64,000 bases of DNA from Astropecten irregularis (taxonomy: Eukaryota; Echinodermata; Asteroidea; Paxillosida; Astropectinidae): assembly GCA_963971285.1 (NCBI GenBank), contig OZ020257.1, positions 17,808,602 through 17,872,601 of the forward strand, written 5' to 3'. A model generated the notes under the pieces. That model saw only the letters and a list, made by a program, of their open reading frames with translations. It was not told the DNA's origin and searched no databases. Each line of letters starts with the position of its first letter. The first letter of the stretch is position 1. A program made the translations under genes and the position numbers. Positions 1 through 13,600 of this stretch are shown piece after piece.

Positions 1-3000
1 CATACCCCCACCTTCAATCGTGCTTTACTGGAGTTCATATTTAGATTTCCTTTACAAAAAGTTAAACCCACGCTGGTATGCTGGATGTTTGCTATATCCT
101 ATTCAATTCTTTTAACAGTCTGGTATCATGCCTAAACTTTGATCGCTGAGCTTGTTTGCATTGCTATAGTTCTACAAGGTACTCGACGTTGAAAGTCTAG
201 TGGTTTCGTGGAGGGGAGGGGGTGGCGGAGGGGTTGATTATTAACCAATGTGTTCCAGAGTCCTGCGGCCATCACTATACAGCCTTGAACATGTGACTAT
301 CCAGGGTTGCAAGTAATGATCGTGATTTCCAAAACCATGCTCAACAATGATCAAATCATGATGCATACATAGTCCAATATGCCTAAAGTCAACACTTAGA
401 GGAGTGGTCTACTACACAAACCAACATGGCCTATGACTGACATGAATCTAAGTACCGGTATACATCTAACATGAAAACTAGTCGCTTTGTTCTCAATGCT
501 TAAGTTATGAAATATCAAACACTACTTAAAAATAAATCCAATGAAATATTCAATGTTTTTGAAATGTTTTTCTTTTGGTCCCTGAATCAGACATATTCAG
601 GATTGTTGAATCCTAGTCATGCAAAATAATAAATGAAAACTAAATAAAAATTAGTCAATCCTGTCAAACCATGATGTATGGGATTCCGTTAATAGCGAGA
701 ACAAACGTTGCCACGATGGTCACAAGACTTTATATAAAACTGACAACGATAAAAAAATAATACAACAAACACAAAGGGTGGGTGGACACGATGAGTACAC
801 ATGCTAAGATGTGAACGGTAAACGGAGGAATTTTGGGAAAGGATTTCTGTCGGATGTTAAATCTCATTCTGGAAATGGATAACTCTACAGCGCAATCTAC
901 TTGCAATTTCTAAACTTTCCAAGGCATTTCCTCCACTTTCTCATTTCTAATAATCCCCCCGGGTGGGAAATTTATCACAACGAAATTGCATTTGCCCTGG
1001 CTTCAAGAAAACCAGGCCTATTATCTAACCACTGAATCTAATCATTTTAAGCACTAAATACATAATTCTAGCTACAAAAGTTGATTAAAACTGAACATTC
1101 TTTTGCCTGAAGTTGCTACATGTATGTTTTTTCTTCAGATGATGATGAGAAAAAAATAACGTTGAAAACTACTCATTCAAGTTATCTAAGATTGATCTGA
1201 ATATGCACGGCAATATTATTGAAGGAGAAAAACACCAACTCATGCTTATTAGAGGTAAAAAAACGAGAAGATTTCCTGCCACTAATAACTCAACTTGTTA
1301 ATTAAATTGCAAAATAGCAAGCTGAAAGCTCACTCCTTATCAAACCACCATCCATGCACAGACGAAATAATTCACATTTGAAGAAACAACAGAGCAACTG
1401 AGTTGGTTAGTAGGAAAATTAAAACAAGAACAGGAGGAACAAGGAACAGATATAGGTAACATTTGGAAATAATTCTCGTAACAAGATTCTTCCGACAGGA
1501 CAAAGTTTAGAAAGGGGAGAAATAACCATTCATCCTATAGTCTGGTTTGCTAATTCAATACCCAGAATAACGTCCAATATAAAACTTAATATTCTTGTCA
1601 GGATTTTGAATGGTTTTTCATCATGAATGCGCCACAAAGTCCACGATTTGCCGAGTGGCCACAACACGTTTTGAGTGATTACAAGATTAGACTGGCCATC
1701 TCTGATAGCACTGGTCCCAAAAGGCACAGTGTTGGATTGGATTCTCATATGACCAATGAATGGTGGTTGGGTTCAAGCCTTTGATCGGTATCTGTGAAAC
1801 CACTGGCCCACAATACAATACACACGAGATATTCACAGACTTTGCACCTCACTTTATACGAGGCTAACAATATCTGGACATAAAAATACAATCATACTAA
1901 ACATCATTGATGAAAAAGGTGTGGGAAAATGAATCACTGAGCACTTATCTGGAAGTATCAGAAGAAAAATAATTAATACCCCTGATAACTATTTTTTTAA
2001 ACCCTTTTAAACAGATGATGGCTGGAGATTTGATTCTGTAAAGAATTTTTGTCATCGTCTAATTTTGGCCAACTCCATGATTTTGACTATTTACAACAAA
2101 TGGGATGTTCTATTTTTAGCTTCGGAATTCATGATTGTCAGACATTTGGGGCAGAAATGAGAATCAATGGAACGATATGAGGAGAAAATTGAACAGAGTT
2201 TCAGTAGTTTTTTAGTTAGAAGCTGGAATGTGTGACCAAAGCCAATTCATTGAATTTGTCTTTCCCTTAAGAAAAGCGGAAGATGTTGAAGAGTGTGGAG
2301 ACAAAGCCAGGAACAGACAGCAATAAACAAACAAGCAAGCAGACAAACAAACAGACACAAGCAAAGCAACAAAATGTCAGGAACCTGAAAATCAGAAAAC
2401 ATTTGCACCATATTTCCAGAATTTATGTTCATTGTAACACTTTCATATGAAAGTGTGCATACACGTGCAAAGTTGAGTATCTATTGTACTACACAACTTG
2501 TGCATGTAATTTGATAAATTTGTTTCAGTTGGAGTGGGTGGGGCATAAATTATGTCCGATGTGGATTATTTTTCATATCCGAACAAATATTCAAACTTTT
2601 GTGAACACCGAAAGGGAATGGAAATACAGATGTTAAAAATAACACCTCCCTGTGTTATAACACTTTCACTTTCTCCTTTCATTATAATAGCCAGACCCAT
2701 ATATGGTAATGCATATTTGTGACATCACGACCCAATCAGTGAGTGCCACCATAGCCTGGCTGACAGACTCATAGTCAAATACTCAGTCCAGGGTCTGTGG
2801 ATATCACACACGCACACATAGGGCCATTGCGGGCATACCAGCCTAGCATATCTGGCATTCTGGCCTGGTTAATTATCATACACATGTCAGGAATGTTTTC
2901 AGACTCTGCCATTCTTCCTGTGGTTGACTTCAGAATGGGCGGAGAGCCTATACAACCAAATCCAGGAAGAGGAAAGTATAATCCCACAAAACTAGAGAAA

Positions 3001-4545
3001 CAAGAAACAGCAGAAACCAAAAGAACTGTGGAAAACTCTGGCTGACAAAAACTAAAACTACACAAGAATAGAAAACATTGAAAGAGGATAAGGACAAAAA
3101 CACACTAGGAAATCCAGAAAACAAAACTTGGGCAATTTCTTTCAAATGAAACCTCTTCCATGATTAACCAATCTTGTTTTTTTTTTTCTCTCTTGTTTTT
3201 TTAAACAGCAAAGCGATTAGTGTTAGAGCAAAATTGTTAATTGAAACAAGCAGTGAAGGGCATTTAGAAGTATCGGCATTTGTTAGAAATGGAACCAAAA
3301 TAATATCACATTTGCTAAGAAAGAAGATCATCAATTAGAATGGAATTGTTCTTATTTTGCTTTAAACTTTCATGATAAAAAAATAGAAAGAAGAGCTGCA
3401 ATATAGATTGGAAAATCTGAAATAAAGATGGCGTTATTAAACAGAAGAATGGGGAAGTTCAAAGATGGAATAACATTGAAATCAAAAACTGACAACATAA
3501 ATTATTCCATCCTACAAATAAAAAGCAAAGGAAAACAGAAAAGAGGTATATAGATAGATGAAGTCACAGCTGACCAGAACACAATATAACAACTTTCAAC
3601 TAACTACGGTAATACAAAATGTCGACACTGTTCACAAGCACTGGTAACCAGCGATGATGCAGTACCAGTGACAAAACGAGATCCTCGCTTCCATAATTTT
3701 ATTCTGAAGGGATTTCGTGTCCCACAATCTGCAGAAATATCAATGATTATATTGTGTTCTGTTCAGCAGAAATAAATATCAGAAACATGGTTGGTGGTTT
3801 TTGTGTTCATGTGCACTCTTAATTTTGGCATACTAAATATATATATACAGTATATACCCTCTGACAATAAAAAAAAAGCTTCCTAAAATTTCAAAGTTGT
3901 AAATCTGGAAGATTGTTCCTCCTAAAATACTATGCTTCAACTTTGAAGGATTTTAAGTAACTAAGTAAAGATATGTACATTCATGATACCCTGGTTTCTA
4001 TATCGGTAGGTGGCATTAAACTACATAGATCATTACTATTATAACGGTAGACAAAAACTTTTTATCCTACAAACTTCAAAAGACAAAAATAAAAATACAG
4101 AAACCCGACCTAAAGGATACAAAACAAAATCCATCATGCCCTTATACATGAACCCAGGAAAAAGGGATTATTTCCCACAATGCACTTGCGAGCAGAGCAT
4201 AGGAAACGTTTATGATGCAAAGATCACTGCCATCGTGTATCTTTGGCCCTTTTTAGATACTACGGCTGTGACTTAGGCTTAGGCTAGGGCTTGAACTTTG
4301 TGAGCCTGTTTGAATTGCAGTAAAAGAAAAGTGTAACTTTGGTGGAGCCCTTAGCCAAAGCCCGAGCCCCAAACCATTGTTTCAAGAATGGCCATTGATC
4401 GAGCGACTAAGTTTTGCATCAATCGGAGCTCTCAACTATGCTCCAAATATGAATCTGGGCGTGGCCCACTGCAAATTCCCCCGCCCAGTGGCCACGCCCA
4501 ATGCCCAGCCCCAGCCATGCACTGGGATCTGGGTGCAACACTCAC
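1..4545. other. Intron DNA downstream of tropomyosin exon 8; no gene seen
   Basis: AT-rich non-coding sequence. The last tropomyosin exon (about 27 codons, entered in phase 1) was looked for on the minus strand and not recognised, so this is read as its preceding intron. A GC-richer patch at 4340-4545 adjoins exon 8. Small frames here have no coding features. Confidence 0.6.
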
Positions 4546-4615
4546 CTTCAGCGCTCTCGAGCTGGACCTGCAGAGTTTTGAATGACCGGTTGGTAAACTC
4601 CTCGCGGTTCGCCAA
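4546..4615 (-). CDS. TPM: Tropomyosin exon 8 (residues 235-257)
   Basis: This 70-bp exon lies between ccttttgtag and gtgagtgt and encodes LANREEFTNRSFKTLQVQLE and SAE. It aligns with vertebrate [20 protein letters not shown]. It ends in phase 1, exactly as vertebrate exon 8 does before the C-terminal exon. No matching exon 9 was recognised in bases 1-4545. Confidence 0.93.
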
Positions 4616-7600
4616 CTACAAAAGGAGAAGCAAGAAGAGGTACAAACATAAACAATTGCAAAATAATTTGACAACTTAACTCAAACACTAAACAAAACCA
4701 AACAATATTACAAACAAACCCCAAACAAAGAAAGTTATTTTTGTACACTCCTACTGACTTTGTGAGATCTTCTTACCGAAATCGTACACACTGTTCTTTG
4801 AACAATATAACATCACTGAAAGGAACGAGAAACCAACATGCCCACAAGCAATTGGGTGTGTTATCCATCACCCTTTCGCTTCCCCTCAAGAAAGATGCCA
4901 AATCTTAGGGTTACACATCGCAAGACTGTCAGGTACACTAGCAGTATTGAGTTTGGGGGCAAAAGGGTGGCTCACCCACGCATTAAACATTTGTCTTGCA
5001 TTACCAACGACTGGACATTCCTTTGTTCTAGCATGCAACACTAATTGAATTTTTAAGTCAAGGCACTAAACACCATCCGAACTATAGCCTTGTTTTTATT
5101 CAGGCCGGAATTTTGACAGATTACCCTAAAAGGGAGCATATAGGATTTGCAAAGATGTGCGTTTTGGCCGAATTTGGTACTTCTGAATCCTTCACGGTTA
5201 ACACCATGCTTTCAAAATGCTACTAAATCGTTCGGACGAGCCATCTCTTTAAAAGACACTAAATCTTGATTTTCTTGAAAAAACCCAGCATCTGATTTCC
5301 CATGGTGACTGTTTACGAACTGTCAAGTCAATTTTCTGTTTCAAACTCAACAATATTTTTTGGACGCCTTGCAAATCCTGTACGCTGCCTTAAAGTCTTG
5401 GAAAGATGAGGGATCCCGGAACTTACGTCTTCCTTCTCGAGGGTCAGCTCCTGTACTTTGACGGCCAGGGCCTCCTCTGCATCGGAAGCCTTCTCATATC
5501 GAGCCTCAGCTGACTTACAAGCTGCTTGCAGAGTGCTGACCTGTTCTGTAAGCTCATTGAGCTTGCTGCAGGGGAAGAGAAACCCAAAATAGGTATAGCG
5601 GTTAGTTTGGTTACTGTGAACAAGCCTCGGGTCCGCTACACAAACATCAAAGGAATATACAACATTTTTAGTGTCCGCGTTTATCTCAATAACCAAATCC
5701 TAATTTGAGGAAGAAAAACAGTCATCTTTTTTAGGAAACAAGTACTGGATTTGAAATCATGGGTCATATAAATACCCTGATACAGGCTGCCAATCTGCAA
5801 TGTAGTGAAAATATGCAGAAATTAAGATCTCGTCCACTGTGACTGATCCACATTGCTGGGACTACTGAAGGATATATTTTGACTTTCTTTTCAGCAACTT
5901 ATGGGCCAGATATCAAAAGTGAGAAGTACAAAGGGAGCTTTATGACAATCGGAAACTGTTTCCCTCATATAGGTTTTAGAATTAGATATCATTTGATTGG
6001 TTTGTCCAGGCGTACATATTCCGCTATAAAAAAATTCCACCAATTATTTAGACAAACTCCCCAAAATGGTTTCCAAACTTACGTTTCTAAGTCCTTGCAA
6101 CGCTCATCAGAACGCTCCAAGTCTTGCTCTGTGACGGTGAATTTTCTTTGGACCTGCAGATGAAATGCAGTCAAAAATGACCATCAAAACGGGGGCAGTT
6201 ACTTGGTTAATTTTTCTCAGCACGGTTTTTCAGAAAAATCTTGCACTTCTTGGTCAGGCATGTCTACAGAACATTTAGAGAATGCTAAAAACGGTGCTAC
6301 TGCTACAAAACAGTTGGTTTTTCATTGTGCAACACAAAAGAACTTGACAGAAAGAAGATATTTTCATATTGACAGACTGTTTTTCATGTAAAAACATTCA
6401 ATTTGGTAGCATTTGAGAAAAATAAAACTGTACACTGAAAAAACAAGAAGAAATAGAAGAAAAATATTGATCATTCATTGAGACATAAAAAGCAAGGAGA
6501 GACATCAATAAAAAGTTTCCAACAATTACCAAAGTAAAATTTAGAAGGCAACACAAATACTGAACACTGACCAACAATTTTTGAAAATACATACTCATTT
6601 TTCAAAAGAAAGTTTCAAAATACAGCTGGAAGAAAGAATAAAACTTAACACAACAATTCTGACTGCTATCATGTGCAAAATATTACACATGATTCCTTGC
6701 AGGAAGATGTGGAAAATGTAATTCACACAAAAACAACGAAAAAAAGAAAGAAAATAAAATTAAATTAAAAAACGAAAACAGAAAACGAAAATTTACAAAC
6801 AAAATTCCACTTTTCCTTTTATTTAACACTGATACACGCACACGACACAATACTCTTACCAAAAAATTTGTTGATATCAATCCAATAAAGAAATAAAGAT
6901 AAAAGTCAAATCATACAAGCGAACATGAAATGTGTTACCTCTTTGTATTGAAACTCAAACTGATCAGCAGAACACTTCCATTTTGTAAGGTCCTTCTCCA
7001 GATGTTTAATCTTTTATTATTATTTTTTTTTAATTATCCGTAAACGTTGGCATTGCAAAAAGAGAAACACCCCACACAAAGAGGTAGGGAGAAAAAAGCA
7101 AATACATTTCAATTAGTAAAACTGTAACAAGTAGGAAATAGACAAACTTGTGTACCTCATCGTATTTACGATCAGACTCTTCTGCAGTCTCTTTGTAGTG
7201 TCGCACTTTCACCTCAAGTTCGTGAATCTAGAGGGTGGACGGACAGGTGGGCGGGGCCGGTTGCAATGGAAGAGGTTGCAGATGAAGACAAACCCAGTAT
7301 CAACCATGTCACCAAGTGGAGAGAAGTGCACATAATATGGACATAGAGGGGATTTCAATTGGGGAGAAGTTATTTCAGAGTAACAGGGGGAAATAATATC
7401 GTATGCAATTGACATCCAAGATGTATGGGGTACAATAAGGCAGAGTTCGTTGGGGCAAATGAAGGGGGCAAAGGTTTGCATATGATCAGGATAGAAAATA
7501 AAGAGAAAGAGGTACTAAAGAAAGGGTACGTTCAGACAGGTTGTTAAATGGTCGATAACCCAACAATTATTGAGTTACCTATCTGTTGGAATGTGCTTTT

Positions 7601-10600
7601 CGCATCTTGCCCAACTAAATGTTGCAGCTGTATTTTCTAAACACACGACTGGTGGCAGTCGTGTAGCTCAACTTCCCAAAGAAAATTCTGAATTCCAATA
7701 GCTTTTAATCTCCAATGAAGATGAATTCTCTTGAAGTTGAAGTGTAAGACACTCACATGCCCATCTTCATTTTCCCATGTAAAATGAGAACTTTCAGAAA
7801 GTCCACAGCTGCACCAGTTGGCGTTTAATAAAACAGCCGAGGACCAACTTAGCCACTTTCAAGTTTAGTACGCTGAACTGTTCTGGTCTGAACGTACCCA
7901 GAGATTCAATAGAACCAAGTTCATGCCATGTTCTGTTCACACTGTATTTCTCATCTTGCATTGATGAGTACATGGGAGGAAAACCAATTGATGCGTTGTA
8001 TAAAGTATTTGAAGTGGTCGACGCACTGACATCACTCACAATATGCTATATATACAAACATTGTCCATCTTTGAATCATAGGATTTTCATCTCAACAACG
8101 GACACCATTCCCAACTTTTCAAAAAATAAAATTGAACAACAACTTTTTGGAGGTTTATACACCATATACTTTGCTTAAAAGCTTTTTTTTTTAAATGCAT
8201 ACACCAGTATAGCACAGTGCACATTGTTCCATTCATCCTTCTATAAAAGCGACTTGGTGCTAAAAGAGAGCGAAAACCGCTTTAAATCCCCCCTTTTCAC
8301 TTTTTATAAATAACTCCCCTGATCCAGGGGTAGGAAAAGTCAAAAGTTTATGCCCTTCGGTAAAAAAAAGCCTTCAAAGAGAGGTTTATTTAATATTTTC
8401 TTTTCATGAGACACGTTTCCACAGGTGTAGAAACACACCTTGACGTTATAACAGACGGGGGAATAAAAGAAGAAAAAAATCCTTTGAAATGGTCAACAGG
8501 GAAGTGAATACACATTTAGTCATGGATGTCGACCATGAAATGTGCTTATAAGTACAATGAAGAAGAAAAAATATTGAATTGAACAAAGGAGACTGCTTTT
8601 TAGAATTCAAATCCCCAGGGACAAACCAGTGAGGTTATAACTCAAATTTGTGACACATCAACTGTCCCCATTTCAAGCCCTTGATCAAATAAGACTGATA
8701 ATATGCCTATTCACTCATTTTTTATTTTATGCCCCCCAAAAAAGAACCCAAAGAAAAAATGCCTGGGGCAGGATTTGAACCCAGCATGCTTTTGTCATTT
8801 TGTTCGACTTCTGACTCAAGCCCCTGAACAAAGGTCACGAGACAGTTCTCAGAACACACTGCCAAAATACATGTAGGACCGGTTACATGCATATAGCCTA
8901 CTTCTAGAGCATCGTATGCGTAGTGAAGTGGCTTCTGCTCTCTGTAAAAGGACTAGGTAGTTACCTATTCAGTTTACCTTATCACGCAGAGGGTAGAGGG
9001 GGCTTATAGCAGTAGTCAAATTTTGGATTGATTTTTTTATTGTACACGATCTTGGCATGTGAAACTACAAACCTTTTCATCATCAGCTACGCTCCTAGTT
9101 TCCAATGCCTTGGTTGCCCTGAACAGAGAAGAGAAGAAAAACAAAGGAACATTAGCAAAATTAAGTTTCAACAAACCCAATCAAACACCAAAATGAATAG
9201 CACAATGTAAATATTCAGCACAGAAATGGTGGCAAGAACAACTACTAATGACCAAGCATCACACCAAGGTCAATAATATTAATCAATTTATTGCCTAATT
9301 GATCAACATGTCAAAAATACTCACAATTCCTTCATAAGTGTACAACTGGATGAAATTTCTAAGCAATATCAATTCAAAGTCATTCAAAGTCAAATTCAAA
9401 ATCATTCAAGATGTGTAGGGATCATAGCAAATAATTTACACTATTTAAAAAGACGCTATTTCCATATTTACTTCATAATGAGAGCATTTTTCAAAGGACT
9501 TCAGTTACGAGGAACTGACTGAAATTCATTGAAAAGTGAACAAAGAAAAATTGACTGGAGCGGGATTCGAACCAGGGACCACCTGAACACCGTACAGGCG
9601 CGGCGCTCTACCAACTGAGCTATCCAGCCCTTTGGTGGTGTCCCAAATAGTCAATTATCTTTGTTCGTTTGGCAGTAGGGCTGGAGTTATTCATTTGTCA
9701 CTGTCAATAATCCTCGAGAGATATTTGTGGGAAAGCTATCAAACAATTATTTCTTTTTACAGGTAACTCGTAAAATAAATGCTACACAATTTGAAATGTT
9801 TTCTGTAATGGTAACTCCGCCAGGGACACTTCATACAATTTGCTATAATAAAGTACAGGTATACATTTAAGACATGGCACTTGTAACCATGGCTACGAGG
9901 CAGTGACTAATGCAAAATAATTAGGAATGCAGCGGCCGTGCCTACATCCGAGACAACATAAACTTATATCAAGCCAGGGTAGAGAGATTTCACCCATACA
10001 TAATGACTGTGTGCCTATGGTGTATGTACATCACATGCACAGCATACATTATGTACACTATAACCAGCCTATTCCATAGCACTTCACACTATGAGCAATG
10101 GTAGTGATCCAATAGGTGTGTTCATATATGACCCTATGTATGAAAAATCAACCCTTTGAGCTCGTTCTGAATGTCGGTACCAAATTTCAAGGCTGTCTGT
10201 CTGAATATAAAGCTCAAAGCTGAAACATGTACCGATTCTGTGTACCAGACTAGCAAACTGCTAAGAATAAGTAACAATTCTGATGACACATGAAAATAAA
10301 ACATTCTTAAATTTCATGGCTAAGGCTGTCTATTGGGAAAGGGACATCTCTTAGTGTGAGTTAAATGTATCAAGTTGCTTCATAGTGGAGGAGAAATGAT
10401 AGCATGTAATTACATATTATTAATGCTGGTAGTGTATGGAGGTGACACATGAAATGACTCACAATGTATATAGGCCAACATGTCTACATGTCTTCATGTA
10501 CACGTACATGGCCATGTGACGTATGTCTCTTTCAGGATACACGAGTGTAAATGTAACATGACTGAACAGTGCTGTTCAATGCCACTTAACATTTTGAAGA

Positions 10601-13600
10601 GGGTCACCATAGGCCTAAATGTTTTGCCTGACAACAACTGACACAAACAATACTAATACTGTACTGTCTTCTTAGTTATCATCCAAGATATTATAAATCA
10701 ACAGCTAAACAAAAAAACATTAGGGCTATGATTGTTCAACACTATTATTTTGTTGTTTTCTGAAAAATGTCAGCACAAATTTTGAGGAAATATTCACAGC
10801 TATGTAAAACGTGTTTTGAGCACTAAATGGCAGAAATTAATAAACTCATTTAAATACATGTAAATAGATACATACATGTGTAACAAACATCAAATGACTA
10901 AACCTATAAAAAACCTTTTCGCATGAAAACAAATAACACATGCCAGCACCTTTATTCCAATAATGTAACACAGTTTACATGACATGACTTATATAAATGA
11001 TCTGGCGTCCATAACTCAAGCTACATGTAGTCCTAGGGATAGGTCATAGGTTACTACCGTTAACCTGTGCTTTGTTCAATTATTTTTACACAGGTGTTTG
11101 CAAGTGCATGATACATGCAATGGCTTTCATGTATGTATACACAGTTGTTTGAATTTATGTTTAACTGTGCATGGGTTGTGAGTGCAAGTGTGGAACAATT
11201 CTTTTTAAGGCGAGGGAGATTATGGTATGACCTTTGCTCGAGCAAATTTGAGGTCAATCTGCATCTGACCTCAGTCTGAACTTAAACACAGTGCTTGGTA
11301 CTGTTAAACGCAAACCATAATATCCAGTCATAAGTTCACTTAAAGTACATGGACATGTAAATCCACCAGCAGTGTTCGTTTATTTTGAAAGATGTAAAAA
11401 AAACACCTCAAAATACATTAAACTTCACAGGCAATTTAAGATTTCCGATCATTCCCACTGGGATGTGGGTTGCATGAAAAATATCCTGATTCTATTTCCA
11501 TCGGTCACTTGGGTTGACCAAAAGCCTGAGCCCAAAGCCTACATGTAGTACCACAGTTTAAACAAGCCTAACAAAAACATAAGGAAGCCTTCACAGGAAT
11601 CAATGCAAACAATTTCAAACCATAAATTGCACAACCACCGGATATTCAAGACCTAACAGGCGCTTATCAAGGAAGTTGAGGATTTTTTGCTGATTTGATG
11701 AGTAGAGTATATGTACAATTGTGGCTTGGCCCAGCCCGGCCTGGAGGGACATGAGGGAGGTGAAATCAAAGCATATCCTGAAACCATAAACTTCCACCTC
11801 TTGTTTATATTCATTTTGGTAGACCAAAAAGAGGAAGACAAAAAAAAAACTGAGCGAGAAAAAACAGCAAAAACAACGAAGTCCGGACTTCCTCGCTCAC
11901 GTAACTAATCTGCAGCACAAGGTACTGGGTCTAAAGCTCGGAAGTACCCCGTACCTTGGCTAGTTCCTTTATCAGATTCACACGATCTGTGAATCTCTGA
12001 AGGGTTGTCAAGATTGCCATACATCACGCCTTTTATAATGACACCAGCTGAGGCCTTCATGTCACATTTCAACGGGACGATTATACTACCCAGTGAAATG
12101 CGTCATTTTGCTATAACCCGATATAATGAAGATAATCTACGGATATGATCAGCCGCCATCCTGCGCTTGCATATATTCAAATCTCATATATTCCAATCTA
12201 GGCTAAGCGTCTCTATATTCACACGATAAAAATATCAAGGACGAACGTCATAAGCAGCTAAGCATGAAAAATTCCAGTGACTAGCATTAAAAACAAAATA
12301 CTTAGTGCGTGAAAAATCTTTAGCCCAAAAGCTTTATTTTTTATTTATAGAACAAAAGTGGACTGTGGGTCTTGCCAGTCAGAATTTAATAGGATTTTAT
12401 ATGCGAATATGACAAAATACAGATTTTGCCCATGAGAAAAATTTCATGTAATTGTGACTAAAGTACCTTGTTTCTGGAAAGCAATCTATTCTGCTCTAAG
12501 CATAATATAAATAAATGTGTACACAAGGATTCTATAAAAAAAAATCCTATTTATATGTACACGTATGCATAGTGTACAGGACCATACACTGCATGAGCTA
12601 ACAGTGTAGACCCTACATAATTCATGTGACTAGTGACTAACTGTATTATACGTGTGCATTACGGTGGGTGCGGTATTTTCAGATATAAACCATCATCGGT
12701 TTTGATTTCTTCGTGTCATTTTCTGGAATATATATGTACTGTACTTGAAACATTTGTCCATTTCCTTACATGTACAAACATTTGATTTGTAAAATGATAC
12801 GATGTCAATGGTTTCGCTTTCTCCATCATGTTAGTGTATTCACTTTATCATGTTTATACTGATGTGGGCAATGCCATCGTAATGTAATTGTAAGTGACTT
12901 TGGTCTATTCCTTGATAATCATTCTTGAAAGACTCAAATTTGAAAATGTCTTATTGGAATCAGCAAGTATACCACTTATGGTTCCTTGAAATGCATGCAA
13001 ATATGCAACAAAAAAAAGGTAACCTAGGTTACAAAATGTCCCCAAAATGTGGAAATATTAAAGATATGATCAGAATGCATGTTATGTATGCAACTGCTTG
13101 AATCTTAACTTATTGTACAGACTTTATTGTCAGTTGTTGCCATGCTTAAGAATATAGACCTATATTTCAGAAATAAAGAATGAAGACATATAGCCAAACA
13201 TAGAAGTGGTATCGTATTCAAGGTGAAGAATTGGAAAATGGTGCCCGGAAAAAAATGAAAAATGTGCAAATACTGGTACTCAGGTTCGAAATGCTAAAAA
13301 ACTAAAAAACAGTCTATCCCAACAATTCCAAGAAATATTTTCTATTCTAAAATGAAATCAAGTAGGTATTTGAGGGAATTGCTCAACCCCCCTTATTTTT
13401 CATTTCTTCGTAAATGAAGAGCTGTATCACTGCCAAAATTAAAACAATATGCTGGACTAAATTATATTCTGCAGCCAGATGGCACTCTTACATGGCAAGG
13501 ACATGAAAAAAAAAAATGCATACAAATTTTTAATTTCTGTGCAACCAAGCAGATGGCATGGTAAAACTATAGCACGACGGCGGCGCATTTTGCAGACGGC

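Noticed and set aside
9553-9629. Functional tRNA gene
   Set aside because: Acceptor stem and A/B boxes are good, but the anticodon arm cannot form a normal 5-bp stem with a 7-base loop and the T stem has mismatches; it recurs as a dispersed repeat.
11945-11995. Small coiled-coil-like segment FTDRVNLIKELAK with possible splice sites in tropomyosin intron 3, considered as an alternative exon 4a
   Set aside because: To keep frame it needs a weak acceptor and would be two residues shorter than exon 4a, breaking the heptad register. Probably chance.
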